A stretch of DNA of 64,000 bases from Pedobacter sp. Hv1 (GCF_001412215.1 NZ_LLWP01000009.1:310001-374000); one strand, 5' to 3'; numbered from the stretch's first letter, positions 9,540-18,783 are shown. The notes: generated by a model not told the origin, from the letters alone. Numbers and translations are program-made.

Positions 9540-11837
9540 ATGAAAAAGATACACCTTTTTTTGGTTGTACTCCTGAGTTTTTTATCATTTACCGTATCAG
9601 CTGGTAATGTTGCAGATGTAAAGGGTAAAGTAATTGATGCAAGTACACAAGAGCCCTTAGTTGGCGCTACCATTTATATCTCAGATTTAAAAGCAACCAC
9701 TACTACCAATGCCAATGGCGAATTTACATTTACAAATGTTCCTAACAAAGGAAGGTTTTTAATTGAGGTACGTTATATTGGTTATAAAACAGCTTCGCAG
9801 CAAATAGATTTAAGTGCCAATGCACCCATATCTTTTGCTTTAACTCCATCGGTAATTGAAAGTGCCGAAATTGTAGTTACTGGTACACCACATAGTGCCA
9901 ATAGTAAAACAAACAGTTTAGCTGTAGTTACAGTAAATAGAGAAAAAATAGCACAATCTGGTGGTACAAATATCATCGATGCGATTGCAAAAGTGCCAGG
10001 TGTTTCTCAGGTAACTACAGGAGGAGCCATCTCTAAACCTTCTATTAGAGGTTTAGGTTACAATAGAGTGTTAACCATTGTAGATGGAGCCAGAGAAGAA
10101 GCACAACAATGGGGCGATGAGCATGGTGTAGAAGTAGACCAATTTGCTGCTGCCCGAATTGAAATATTAAAAGGTCCGGCAAGTTTATTGTACGGTTCTG
10201 ATGCATTGGGCGGCGTAATCAATATCATTGACGATTTGGTGCCTGCTTCTGGAGACTTTAATGGGAATTTTACCACCAGCTATGGTTCAAATAATGGCCT
10301 AAGCGCATCTTCACTCATGTTACAGGGAAATAGCAATGGGTTAGTTTACCGTGGTCGTGTATCATACAAAAATGCTTACGGATTTGGTTATAAAGGTCAT
10401 ACTGTGCCAAATTCTGGTTTCAATGAGACCAATGTAAGTGGCATGGTGGGCTTAAATAAAACATGGGGTTATGCACATTTAAGTTTATCGAGGTTCAATA
10501 CCAATGTTGGTCTTGTAGAAAATGGACCAGATGCCAGCGGAAACTATTTAGATGAAGACGGAAATGTGATTACCAATAGTGAGGCAAGATCAAGAAAATT
10601 AGATTTGCCATTCCAGAATATCAACCATTACCGTGCCGCCTTAAATAGCAATATCCTTTTAGGTGGAGGTCAGTTGAAAACAACCTTAGCTTTCCAGAAA
10701 AATATCCGTAAAGAATTTGAAGAAAGCAAAGATGAACCGGGATTACACCTCAACCTTAATTCTTATACCTACGATGTAAAATATTCTTTTGCCAATAACG
10801 GCACGTGGGAACCAACCATTGGCGTTCAGGGAATGCACCAAACCAATGCCAATAATGGCGATGAGTTTTTAATTCCAGATTATACCAGTGATAATATTGG
10901 TGCTTTCGCTTATCTGAAACGCAATTTTAGCAAAGGCGCCATCAATGCAGGTGTGAGATACGATTACAAAAATATTGATGGACGCGATTTAACAGCCGAT
11001 GGCGAGCAAGTTTTTACGGCTTTCAATAATAATTTCTCTAATGTTTCTGGATCTGTTGGTTTTGCCTTTGAGCTAGCCAAAAACCTGAACTTTAAAGGAA
11101 ACGTAGGTTCTGGCTTTAGGGCGCCAAATATTGCTGAGTTAGGAGCCAATGGACGTCATGAAGGAACATTTAGATATGAAATTGGAAATAGCAAGCTCAA
11201 ACAAGAGACAAGTTTACAGTTTGATCTAGGTTTATCCTATAATCTCGAAAATGTTACATTTGGAGTAAACGCCTATAGTAACCGTATCTATAACTATATC
11301 TACCCAGGTAATTTTAACAACGAAACCACCCCTTTTGTAGACGAGGGTGGCTTAACTACAGTGCTCCCAGTGTACCGTTTTGTGCAAACAGATGCAGATT
11401 TAGTGGGTGGAGAGGCTTCTATCGATTTCCATTTGATCAAATCTTTGCACTTTGAAAACACCTTTGCTTATGTAAAAGGAACCAATCGTGCAAGCGGTTC
11501 GGCATTGCCTTTTATCCCGGCAGCAAGCTTAAATAATGAATTACGTTTTGAGCCTACAATAAAGGGCTTAAAAGATAGTTATATAAAAGTAGGGCTAACT
11601 AACGTATTTAAGCAAGACCGTTTTGACAGCTTTGAAACCGAGACCGATGGCTACACCTTAATAGATGCAGGTATTGGTACTTCGTTAAAAGTTAAAAATG
11701 GGAAGATTAATTTATGGGTTACCGGACAAAACCTAACAAACAAACTATATTACAACCATTTAAGTAGATACAAACCAGCTGGGATATACAATCCAGGCAG
11801 GAATATAAGCGTTGGCATCAGTGTGCCGATTCTATAA
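9540..11837 (+). CDS. TonB-dependent receptor, possibly for a metal
   Basis: A 765-residue outer-membrane receptor. It has a signal peptide (1-21, ending VSAG), a carboxypeptidase-like domain (about 25-110), a plug (about 120-235, with SIRGLGYNRVLTIVDGAR and IEILKGPASLLYGSDALGGVINI) and a 22-strand type barrel ending in VPIL. The plug includes QQWGDEHGVEVDQ, a pattern seen in receptors related to the zinc/copper type (ZnuD-like); this is weak evidence for substrate. The His-rich small protein upstream points the same way. It depends on TonB/ExbBD encoded elsewhere. A terminator follows 24 bases after the stop. Confidence 0.9.
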   Translation: MKKIHLFLVVLLSFLSFTVSAGNVADVKGKVIDASTQEPLVGATIYISDLKATTTTNANGEFTFTNVPNKGRFLIEVRYIGYKTASQQIDLSANAPISFALTPSVIESAEIVVTGTPHSANSKTNSLAVVTVNREKIAQSGGTNIIDAIAKVPGVSQVTTGGAISKPSIRGLGYNRVLTIVDGAREEAQQWGDEHGVEVDQFAAARIEILKGPASLLYGSDALGGVINIIDDLVPASGDFNGNFTTSYGSNNGLSASSLMLQGNSNGLVYRGRVSYKNAYGFGYKGHTVPNSGFNETNVSGMVGLNKTWGYAHLSLSRFNTNVGLVENGPDASGNYLDEDGNVITNSEARSRKLDLPFQNINHYRAALNSNILLGGGQLKTTLAFQKNIRKEFEESKDEPGLHLNLNSYTYDVKYSFANNGTWEPTIGVQGMHQTNANNGDEFLIPDYTSDNIGAFAYLKRNFSKGAINAGVRYDYKNIDGRDLTADGEQVFTAFNNNFSNVSGSVGFAFELAKNLNFKGNVGSGFRAPNIAELGANGRHEGTFRYEIGNSKLKQETSLQFDLGLSYNLENVTFGVNAYSNRIYNYIYPGNFNNETTPFVDEGGLTTVLPVYRFVQTDADLVGGEASIDFHLIKSLHFENTFAYVKGTNRASGSALPFIPAASLNNELRFEPTIKGLKDSYIKVGLTNVFKQDRFDSFETETDGYTLIDAGIGTSLKVKNGKINLWVTGQNLTNKLYYNHLSRYKPAGIYNPGRNISVGISVPIL

Positions 11838-11860
11838 AGATTTTAGATTAGTTAATAGTA

Positions 11861-11896
11861 CCCCCAGCCCTGTGGATGCAGCCTGGGGTTTTTTTA
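11861..11896 (+). terminator. Rho-independent terminator
   Basis: CCCCAG (11862-11867) pairs with CTGGGG (11883-11888) and is followed by seven T (11889-11895). It ends the TonB receptor transcript. Confidence 0.85.
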
Positions 11897-12014
11897 TGCC
11901 TAAAATTTAATTTTTCGAAGGGTAAAAAACACCTTTAAAGGCTATCTATGCCTTATAAGGAAGAAATTAATTGCCTTGTGGAAAGGAAAGTTGAATAAAA
12001 TATTTTCAAAATAA

Positions 12015-12046
12015 TTTGGTGGTCTCGAAAATAGCTGATACTTTAG
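12015..12046 (+). promoter_or_regulatory. Promoter of the ABC/GntR operon
   Basis: TTTG (12015-12018), 20 bases, then TACTTTAG (12039-12046), seven of eight consensus positions if the last AG is compared with TG. The transcription start should fall near 12053, inside the operator described next. Confidence 0.5.
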
Positions 12047-12068
12047 TGTATTATTTAACTAATACAGT
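12045..12068. promoter_or_regulatory. Inverted-repeat operator, probably for the GntR regulator
   Basis: AGTGTATTA (12045-12053), six bases, TAATACAGT (12060-12068): nine-base arms with one mismatch, the inner seven perfect (TGTATTA/TAATACA). It lies over the predicted transcription start and ends 5 bases before the ATG of the ABC gene. The position fits repression by the YtrA-type regulator encoded third in the operon (13748-14122). Confidence 0.65.
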
Positions 12069-12073
12069 AGAAT

Positions 12074-12901
12074 ATGATTAAAATCAACAACCTAAATTTT
12101 GGTTACAGCAAGCACCAACTATTATTCAAAAATATGAGCATGCAATTGAGCAATGGCCACATTTATGGATTGCTTGGTAAAAATGGTGCTGGTAAATCAA
12201 GTTTATTAAAAAACCTAGCGGGATTGGTTTACGCAGAAAGCGGATCAATGGACGTATTGGGATATGACCCTGCAAAGCGTCAACCAGCTTTGTTAGAACA
12301 GATCTGTTTTATACCAGAAGAATTTTATTTGCCATCGGTAAAGATTGATGCTTATGTAAAAGCAAATGCTGCTTTTTATCCAAAGTTCGATCATAGTTAC
12401 TTTTCCGATCTGTTGGCAGAATTTGATATCCCTGTGGGACAGAAACTGATCAACATGTCTTATGGACAAAAGAAAAAAGTGATCATTGCCTTTGGATTGG
12501 CCACACAGGCCAAACTGGTGATTATGGATGAGCCAACCAATGGTCTGGATATCCCATCTAAGGCACAGTTCCGTAAAATTATGGCTTCGGCCTTAACAGA
12601 AGATCGTTGTATCATTATTTCAACACACCAGGTAAGAGATTTGGATAACTTGATTGATACGGTAATTATGCTCGACGAAAGTAGTGTAGCCTTAAAAGCT
12701 TCGGTAGAAGAGATTACCAACAAACTTTGCTTTAAACGGATCAAAGAATTGGATGAAACTGTAATCTATGCTGAGCCTTCTTTGTCTGGATTTAATGCCG
12801 TAGTGCCAAATTTCCACAATGAAGATAGCAAGCTAGATATTGAGCTTTTATTCAATGCAGTATTGGCAGAGAAAAATAAACTGAAACCAATTTTTAACTA
12901 A
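12074..12901 (+). CDS. ABC transporter ATP-binding protein
   Basis: A 275-residue cytoplasmic ATPase. Walker A is GKNGAGKSS (35-43), the signature is MSYGQ in place of LSGGQ, and Walker B/D-loop is LVIMDEPTNGLD followed by the switch His in ISTHQ. The size and the signature variant fit the YtrB-like ATPases that go with GntR regulators. It starts the operon ATPase, membrane protein, GntR, exported protein. Substrate unknown; in related systems (YtrA/BcrA types) the transporters respond to cell-wall antibiotics, which is only family knowledge here. Confidence 0.88.
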   Translation: MIKINNLNFGYSKHQLLFKNMSMQLSNGHIYGLLGKNGAGKSSLLKNLAGLVYAESGSMDVLGYDPAKRQPALLEQICFIPEEFYLPSVKIDAYVKANAAFYPKFDHSYFSDLLAEFDIPVGQKLINMSYGQKKKVIIAFGLATQAKLVIMDEPTNGLDIPSKAQFRKIMASALTEDRCIIISTHQVRDLDNLIDTVIMLDESSVALKASVEEITNKLCFKRIKELDETVIYAEPSLSGFNAVVPNFHNEDSKLDIELLFNAVLAEKNKLKPIFN

Positions 12902-12914
12902 ACCAGCCACAGAC

Positions 12915-13730
12915 ATGAATAATACATTTAACATACAGCGTTTTGGTCTTTTACTGAGAAGACAATGGTTAGAATTTGGGAAGATCTATTTAATTACCTT
13001 ATTGGTTGCCTTAGGCGTAATTGTTGCTTTTTATGGAATAACCTTATGGCCGTACCTAACAGAAGTTGCAACTTTTGCACCTCGCGAGCTTAACTTTAGA
13101 GAGCCTTTGTTTTTAATATTTGGTCCTTTATTTATTACCGTTATTGCCAGCAATTATTTTGCGCATTTAGGACAGAAGCCTAAAGCAATTATTGACCTGA
13201 TGATTCCCGCTTCAACATTTGAGAAGTTTTTGGGAAGCCTTTTATTTACTGGAATATTAGCCACAGCAAGTTTTACTTTGTTGTTCTATTTAACAGATCT
13301 AGCTTTTATGGCTAAAATTCGAGGTATTTATTTTCATACAGCCACCGCTTCGTTAACAACAGCAGCAGAAAGTGCAGGGGCTTACGACGATAATGTAGAT
13401 TATTTTTTTAGCAAGCACGAGATTTTTACACCTTTATATGTAGCCCCATTTTTTATTACCAGTATCTTCTTATTAGGGTCTATTTACTTCGAAAAATTCC
13501 ATTACATTAAAACAACCATTGCGGTTATGATCTTTTCAGGGATATGGGCCGCAATTATTGCAAAAGCAGGGAAAATCTTGTTTGAAGGTAAAGTACCTGT
13601 TGGTGAAAATAGTATGCGCCAGATGAATGAACGATCAACAGCAGAAATATGGATTACGGTATTATTGCTCTTTTTAACATTTGTGTTCTGGGCCATTACT
13701 TATGTGCGGCTTAAAGAGAAACAGGTTTAA
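12915..13730 (+). CDS. ABC transporter membrane subunit (permease-like)
   Basis: A 271-residue protein with about six hydrophobic segments (near residues 20-42, 65-85, 105-130, 175-195, 200-220 and 243-263). No named family is certain. It starts 13 bases after the ATPase gene and is the evident membrane partner. A soluble loop of about 50 residues lies between the third and fourth segments (FHTATASLTTAAESAGAYDD region). Confidence 0.75.
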   Translation: MNNTFNIQRFGLLLRRQWLEFGKIYLITLLVALGVIVAFYGITLWPYLTEVATFAPRELNFREPLFLIFGPLFITVIASNYFAHLGQKPKAIIDLMIPASTFEKFLGSLLFTGILATASFTLLFYLTDLAFMAKIRGIYFHTATASLTTAAESAGAYDDNVDYFFSKHEIFTPLYVAPFFITSIFLLGSIYFEKFHYIKTTIAVMIFSGIWAAIIAKAGKILFEGKVPVGENSMRQMNERSTAEIWITVLLLFLTFVFWAITYVRLKEKQV

Positions 13731-13747
13731 TTTTAATTGGTATAGAT

Positions 13748-14122
13748 ATGGAATTTAGAGATAACAAGGCAATATACCTTCAAATAGCAGAATATGTTTG
13801 TGAGCATATCTTGTTAGGAAAATGGAAAGCCGACGAAAAAGTACCCTCTGTTAGAGAGATGGCCGTTGAATTGGAAGTGAACCCCAATACCGTAATGCGT
13901 ACCTATGAGCTTTTACAGAACAAAAATATCATTAACAATAAAAGAGGGATTGGCTTTTTTATTGCCGATGAAGCAATAACAAATGTGCAGAGCTATAGAA
14001 AAACACAGTTCATGGACGATGAACTACCGGTGGTTTTTAGAAATGTATACTTATTGAACATTGGGTTTGATGAGTTGAAAAACCGCTACGACACTTTTGT
14101 TAAAGAAAATTTTAATCCTTAA
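13748..14122 (+). CDS. GntR family regulator, YtrA type
   Basis: A 124-residue protein with an N-terminal winged helix (about 9-75; VPSVREMAVELEVNPNTVMRTYELL is the recognition region) and a short C-terminal dimerisation arm of about 45 residues. That short arm marks the YtrA subfamily, which lacks a large ligand domain. It is third in the ABC operon, 17 bases after the permease. It probably represses its own operon through the dyad at 12045-12068 and responds to an unknown signal. Confidence 0.88.
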   Translation: MEFRDNKAIYLQIAEYVCEHILLGKWKADEKVPSVREMAVELEVNPNTVMRTYELLQNKNIINNKRGIGFFIADEAITNVQSYRKTQFMDDELPVVFRNVYLLNIGFDELKNRYDTFVKENFNP

Positions 14123-14126
14123 GAAC

Positions 14127-14996
14127 ATGAAAACAAGTAATAAATTATTGATCACTTTTGCACTGGCCTTGATCCTTATTCCTTTATTGGGAATGGTATA
14201 TGTGTCAAAGGTAAATTTTACAGATGGTAAAGGTGCTGCTGCTGATCAGGCTATCAATGCCAAAGCAGATGCCGACTTTAATACCCCTTCTATAGATATG
14301 GAAAGTAAAACCATTGCCACACCATTTGAGTCGATTAATGTTGCAGATGCAAAAGCAATGGGTATCTACATTCACTATGTTAAAGCAGCTCAATATGGTG
14401 TAAAAGTTTCTAAAAGTTTGAAAGACTCTATCGATTTTAAGGTAGACGCAAATGGCCAATTACAGGTTAGTTTTAAAAATCTTTCAGCCGGAAGAGATAG
14501 CTACTATGTTTCTATTCTAGTTTATGCACCAGCAGTTAAACAGATCAATGTTACCAATACCAAGGCTTTGTCTATAAATGCGAAAACAGATTCATTGAAT
14601 TTAAATGTAAACAAATCAGTTGCCATTTCTTTTGATAAGGATGCAGTAATTAATAAATTGAATGTGAATGCAGAAGATGTAGAGAATGTAAATGCTTGGG
14701 AGAGTAAAATTGCAAATCTCTACCTCAAATTAAAGAACAGTGATTTTACCAGTACCCGTAGTTCTTTTGAAACCCTATCCATTGCCTCTTCAGGTAAATC
14801 TCAAATTGAGTTAAAAGGTGGCGATGAAGGAAAAGACATCAGCACGATCAAAAACCTAGTCTTAAATACAGTAGATGTAGCAAACGTGAAGTTAGATCGG
14901 GTTAAGGTAAGCAATTGCTCTGGTCGTCTTTCAGATCAAACCGAAGTACAAATGCCAGCCATCAACCTCAATCAGATGTATCAAGCAAAAAAATAA
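14127..14996 (+). CDS. Exported protein, DUF2807-like beta-helix
   Basis: A 289-residue protein if started at the ATG at 14127, which gives a clean signal anchor (MKTSNKLLITFALALILIP); a longer frame from 14097 would overlap the GntR gene. The body is a run of short beta strands (INVADAKAMG, INVTNTKALS, LNVNKSVAIS and so on) like the putative auto-transporter adhesin/GIN domain (DUF2807). It is fourth in the ABC/GntR operon and lies outside the cytoplasmic membrane. Function unknown; a role in envelope response with the transporter is an inference. Confidence 0.65.
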   Translation: MKTSNKLLITFALALILIPLLGMVYVSKVNFTDGKGAAADQAINAKADADFNTPSIDMESKTIATPFESINVADAKAMGIYIHYVKAAQYGVKVSKSLKDSIDFKVDANGQLQVSFKNLSAGRDSYYVSILVYAPAVKQINVTNTKALSINAKTDSLNLNVNKSVAISFDKDAVINKLNVNAEDVENVNAWESKIANLYLKLKNSDFTSTRSSFETLSIASSGKSQIELKGGDEGKDISTIKNLVLNTVDVANVKLDRVKVSNCSGRLSDQTEVQMPAINLNQMYQAKK

Positions 14997-15015
14997 AAAC
15001 AAACTATTCAAAATA

Positions 15016-15053
15016 AAAATCAGCCTTCCTGATTATTCGGGAAGGCTGATTTT
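15016..15053. terminator. Bidirectional rho-independent terminator
   Basis: AAAATCAGCCTTCC (15016-15029) pairs with GGAAGGCTGATTTT (15040-15053). It lies between the convergent ABC operon and hutH. Confidence 0.9.
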
Positions 15054-15117
15054 AAACTTAAAACGATTACAATGTTATTTGTCTTGTTCTTTTTTGCAGT
15101 ACTTTATTGGCTTTTAA

Positions 15118-16605
15118 CTATAGCGACGTTTTTGCTATAAACTCAATAGAAGCTTGAATATCCTTTGCAAGCAATCGATCTGCTTCATTAAAAGATACAA
15201 CTTTGCGATAGTCCGCTACCAATTGCTCAATTTTAGGAGATGATTTTTCGGGTCTTCTTAAGTCTAAAGCCTGGCATGCCGTTAACAATTCTATCGCAAT
15301 AATTCTTTCTAGGTTATCGCAAACACGTAAACATTTGGTTGCCGCATTGGCGCCCATGCTTACATGGTCTTCTTGCCCATTACTACTTACAATGCTATCT
15401 ACAGAAGCAGGGGTACACAATTGTTTGTTCTCGCTGGCAATAGATGCGGCGGTATATTGCGTAATCATTAAGCCCGAATTTAAGCCAGCATTTTTGACCA
15501 AGAAAGGTGGTAGTCCACGAGAACCAGAAATCAATTGGAAAGTTCTACGTTCTGAAATTGAGCCCAACTCGGCCAATGCCATGCATAAGAAATCTAAAGT
15601 CAATGCCAAAGGCTGTCCATGAAAATTACCTGCAGAAATGATCAGGTCTTCATCTGGAAAAACATTCGGATTATCAGTTACTGCATTCATTTCAGTTTCA
15701 AAAACCGATTGGATATAGTTGATACTATCTTTACTTGCGCCATGTACTTGTGGTACGCAACGGAAAGAATAAGGATCTTGTGTTTGTTTACCTTCTCTTT
15801 TGATCAGCTCACTTCCTGCTAACCAAGTGTTGATGTTTGCTGCGGTGGTTATCTGACCTTGATGTGGTCTGATCAGATGGCTTAAATCTAAAAAGGGGTC
15901 AATCCTACAGTCAAAAGCATCTACCGAAATGGCGGCAACAACATCGGCCCAAGCAGCTAATTTTTGTGCCTTTAACAAACAAAATGTACCATAGGCGCTC
16001 ATAAATTGGGTGCCATTAATTAGGGCTAAACCTTCTTTGCTCTGCAAGGTTAATGCTTGCCAACCTAAGTTTTGGTTAAGCTCGGTGGCGGTTATTCTTT
16101 GGTCGTTGTACCAAACCTCTCCTTCGCCAATTAAAGGCAAAGCCAAATGCGCTAAAGGCGCTAAGTCGCCAGATGCACCTAATGAACCTTGTGTATAAAT
16201 TACCGGCAAGATATTGTGGTTGTAAAAGTCTACCAAACGTTGTACCGTAGTTAAGGCAACAGCAGAGTGGCCATAACTTAACGATTGGATTTTTAACAAC
16301 AACATTAATTTCACAATAGGTTTAGGCACTTCCATCCCTGTTCCACAAGCGTGAGACAATAAAAGGTTATGTTGAAGTTGGGTTAGATTCTCTGAATCCA
16401 CTTTTACATTTTGTAAAGAACCAAAACCAGTATTGATGCCATAAATTGGTCCATCGTGGTTGCTGAGCTTATTGTCTAAATAGGTTCTGCATTTTTCTAT
16501 CCGTTCTATTGATAATGCAGACAATTTGATGGTCTTGTTTTCTTCAATGATAGTTTTGATCACAGCAAGTGATAATTCTCCTGAGCCAATTTCGTAATCT
16601 GTCAT
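15118..16605 (-). CDS. hutH: Histidine ammonia-lyase
   Basis: A 495-residue cytoplasmic enzyme that turns histidine into urocanate and ammonia. The Ala-Ser-Gly triad that cyclises to the MIO cofactor is at residues 144-146 (GSLGASGDLAPL). YGINTGFG (55-62) and the QEDHVSMG stretch are present. I start it at MTDYEIG (16605). The frame is open further upstream to 16668, but that would put a hydrophobic extension on a soluble enzyme and overlap the promoter. Length fits the family (about 500). It is apart from hutU, and the alpha/beta hydrolase gene is divergent. Confidence 0.95.
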   Translation of the reverse strand: MTDYEIGSGELSLAVIKTIIEENKTIKLSALSIERIEKCRTYLDNKLSNHDGPIYGINTGFGSLQNVKVDSENLTQLQHNLLLSHACGTGMEVPKPIVKLMLLLKIQSLSYGHSAVALTTVQRLVDFYNHNILPVIYTQGSLGASGDLAPLAHLALPLIGEGEVWYNDQRITATELNQNLGWQALTLQSKEGLALINGTQFMSAYGTFCLLKAQKLAAWADVVAAISVDAFDCRIDPFLDLSHLIRPHQGQITTAANINTWLAGSELIKREGKQTQDPYSFRCVPQVHGASKDSINYIQSVFETEMNAVTDNPNVFPDEDLIISAGNFHGQPLALTLDFLCMALAELGSISERRTFQLISGSRGLPPFLVKNAGLNSGLMITQYTAASIASENKQLCTPASVDSIVSSNGQEDHVSMGANAATKCLRVCDNLERIIAIELLTACQALDLRRPEKSSPKIEQLVADYRKVVSFNEADRLLAKDIQASIEFIAKTSL

Positions 16606-16625
16606 ATATATTTCTATTTGGTGAC

Positions 16626-16659
16626 CAAAAGTATAAATAATGCTTAAATTTAACACAAT
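16626..16659 (-). promoter_or_regulatory. Promoter of hutH
   Basis: On the minus strand, TACTTTTG (plus-strand 16626-16633) matches TAnnTTTG exactly, with ATTG 22 bases upstream (16656-16659). It lies 20 bases before the chosen ATG and supports that start. A small palindrome AACAAT-G-ATTGTT (16664-16676) sits just upstream. Confidence 0.5.
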
Positions 16660-16700
16660 CACGAACAATGATTGTTTCTTATTTGACTAAACCCTTATTT

Positions 16701-17690
16701 ATGATCAAAAATTTTTGCTGTATTGTCCTTTCCTTTCTACTAATTGGTTCTATTGCGAAAGCACAAAAGCAAGATACCCTGTCTATTACGCTTGAAAATG
16801 TAAAATACCCCTATCCAGTTAAATACTTTAATGTTCAAACTGAAGGTCAAGATTTAAGGATGGCTTACATGGATGTAGCCCCTACGGTAACTGCAAACGG
16901 AAGAACTGTAATGTTGTTCCATGGTAAAAATTTTGGTGGTTATTATTGGACGAGTGTGATTAAAGCCCTCACTAATGGAGGTTTTAGAGTAGTGGTGCCT
17001 GATCAGATTGGGTTTGGTAAATCTTCCAAAGCTTTTATCCATTACAGTTTTCATCAAATGGCCACTTGGAACAAACAATTGTTAGATACTTTGGGCATAC
17101 AAAAAGCATCAATATTGGGTCATTCAATGGGTGGGATGTTGGCTACCCGTTTTGCATTGCTTTTCCCAGAACGGACTGAAAAACTTTTGCTAGAGAACCC
17201 AATAGGTTTGGAAGATTATAGAACTTTTATTCCTTATATCACTACAGAACAACAATACCGAACAGAACTGAAAGCCACTGCAGAAAGCATCAAAAAATAT
17301 TACCAATCTTCTTATTTCACGGTATGGAAACCAGAGTATGATGAATTGGTACGCATTGCAGCAGGGGTAACTTTTAGTGCCGACTATTCGCGATGGGCAA
17401 AAGTTGCAGCCATGACTTTTACCATGATTTATGAACAACCTGTGGTTGATGAGTTTGTAAATATCAGGGTGCCCACCATTTTATTTATTGGGAAAGAAGA
17501 CCGAACAATTGTTGGCAAAGGATTATTGAGCACAGACCAACAGGCTTTATACGGGCAATATAAAATGTTGAGCAAAAAAACTGCTGCCAAAATATATGGT
17601 GCAAAACTAATCGAATTTGATGGTGTAGGGCATATTCCTCATATAGAAAACCCAACAGAATTCCTCATTGCGTTAATGGGAGGTTTATAA
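16701..17690 (+). CDS. Secreted alpha/beta hydrolase
   Basis: A 329-residue protein with a signal peptide (MIKNFCC to IAKAQ, about 1-22). The fold is alpha/beta hydrolase: oxyanion region HGKNFGG (74-80), nucleophile elbow GHSMGG with Ser142, an acid in GKEDRT and the catalytic His in GVGHIPHIENP near the end. The ATG at 16701 is preferred over 16668 because it starts the signal peptide directly. Substrate unknown; the sequence is of the epoxide-hydrolase/haloperoxidase-like general class. Confidence 0.85.
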   Translation: MIKNFCCIVLSFLLIGSIAKAQKQDTLSITLENVKYPYPVKYFNVQTEGQDLRMAYMDVAPTVTANGRTVMLFHGKNFGGYYWTSVIKALTNGGFRVVVPDQIGFGKSSKAFIHYSFHQMATWNKQLLDTLGIQKASILGHSMGGMLATRFALLFPERTEKLLLENPIGLEDYRTFIPYITTEQQYRTELKATAESIKKYYQSSYFTVWKPEYDELVRIAAGVTFSADYSRWAKVAAMTFTMIYEQPVVDEFVNIRVPTILFIGKEDRTIVGKGLLSTDQQALYGQYKMLSKKTAAKIYGAKLIEFDGVGHIPHIENPTEFLIALMGGL

Positions 17691-17694
17691 CTTA

Positions 17695-18717
17695 CTAACT
17701 TGGCTCGGCTTCTAAAATTTCGAGCTGTGCTAAAATATCTTCTTCGGTAATTGGATAAGGAATATCATGAACAAGGTTTTGATAAACAGCCTCGAACAAT
17801 CCTGTATAATCTCCTTTTGCTGAAGGAATAAATTCTGTAGTCCTATCGCCATTTGCCACAATTAGAGTTAGTTTCCCAGCATCATTTGGGTCTTCAATTC
17901 CGTAGGCAACATCAGTTGGTTTCATTCCTTTTAACAGTTGGGCTTCCTGTACATCTGCATGGTTTTTGCTAAATGAACCCATGGTGCCATTGAGCACAAA
18001 AGCATCTTTTACATCAACCACCAACATGCTTGCCGTTAAAAATACGTGAAGCTCATTTGGATAGCTTAATCGGATAAAGAAATAGTCGTCCACTTTTGTA
18101 CCTATCCTGTTTTTGCTTAAGATCTTATCGTATTTTACAGGTTTGCCAAAAAGGGCAATGGCCTGATCTAGTAAATGAGGTCCAAGATCATATTGTAGAC
18201 CACTGGCTTCAACTGGTTCTTCTTTAAAAGCTTTCGGACCAATTTCGTTTCTATATCTGTCAAAACGAAAATGAACTTCTACCAATTTGCCAAGTTTACC
18301 ACTTTCGATTATTTTTTTAGTGGAATTGAAGCCGCTATCAAATCTACGGTTCTGATAAACCATGGCTTTCTTGCCAACGCTTTTGGCCAAATCAAATAAT
18401 TCTTTGGCTTGGGCTGTAGTTGCAGTAAAGGGTTTTTCGACCAAAATATGCTTGCCAGCTTTTAACGCGAGTTTGGCATATTCGTAATGGGTATAATTGG
18501 GCGAGTTGATGATCACTAGCTCAATCGATTCATCAGCCAATAACGCTTCAACACTGTTATAGCTTTTAATTGATGGATAATCATGCACCGCTTTTTTTTG
18601 GTTTCTTTCGGTTATGGCCACTAGGTTAAAACCAGGGTGACTATCTATAAAAGGGGCATGAAATACTTTGCCAGACATGCCATAAGCCAATAAGCCGGTG
18701 TTGATTTTGCTGTTCAT
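17695..18717 (-). CDS. Gfo/Idh/MocA family oxidoreductase
   Basis: A 340-residue cytoplasmic dehydrogenase. An N-terminal NAD(P) Rossmann domain (GLLAYGMSGKVFHAPF, about 8-23) is followed by EKPFTATT, the EKP motif that holds the nicotinamide and an active-site Lys. The C-terminal substrate domain includes LGPHLLDQAI. This combination is close to the YdgJ/YhhX-like group acting on sugars or inositols; the substrate is not known. It converges with the alpha/beta hydrolase (4 bases apart) without a terminator in between. Confidence 0.88.
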   Translation of the reverse strand: MNSKINTGLLAYGMSGKVFHAPFIDSHPGFNLVAITERNQKKAVHDYPSIKSYNSVEALLADESIELVIINSPNYTHYEYAKLALKAGKHILVEKPFTATTAQAKELFDLAKSVGKKAMVYQNRRFDSGFNSTKKIIESGKLGKLVEVHFRFDRYRNEIGPKAFKEEPVEASGLQYDLGPHLLDQAIALFGKPVKYDKILSKNRIGTKVDDYFFIRLSYPNELHVFLTASMLVVDVKDAFVLNGTMGSFSKNHADVQEAQLLKGMKPTDVAYGIEDPNDAGKLTLIVANGDRTTEFIPSAKGDYTGLFEAVYQNLVHDIPYPITEEDILAQLEILEAEPS

Positions 18718-18735
18718 TTTACAAAGCTAAAAATT

Positions 18736-18765
18736 TGACTTACATGTGCGTTAATCTGTAAGTCA
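18736..18765. promoter_or_regulatory. Perfect nine-base inverted repeat in a divergent promoter region
   Basis: TGACTTACA (18736-18744), 12 bases, TGTAAGTCA (18757-18765). It fills much of the 78-base gap between the oxidoreductase (-) and the small + gene and is probably a transcription factor site. The regulator is not known. Confidence 0.55.
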
Positions 18766-18783
18766 TTAAAGCGGGTATAAATG

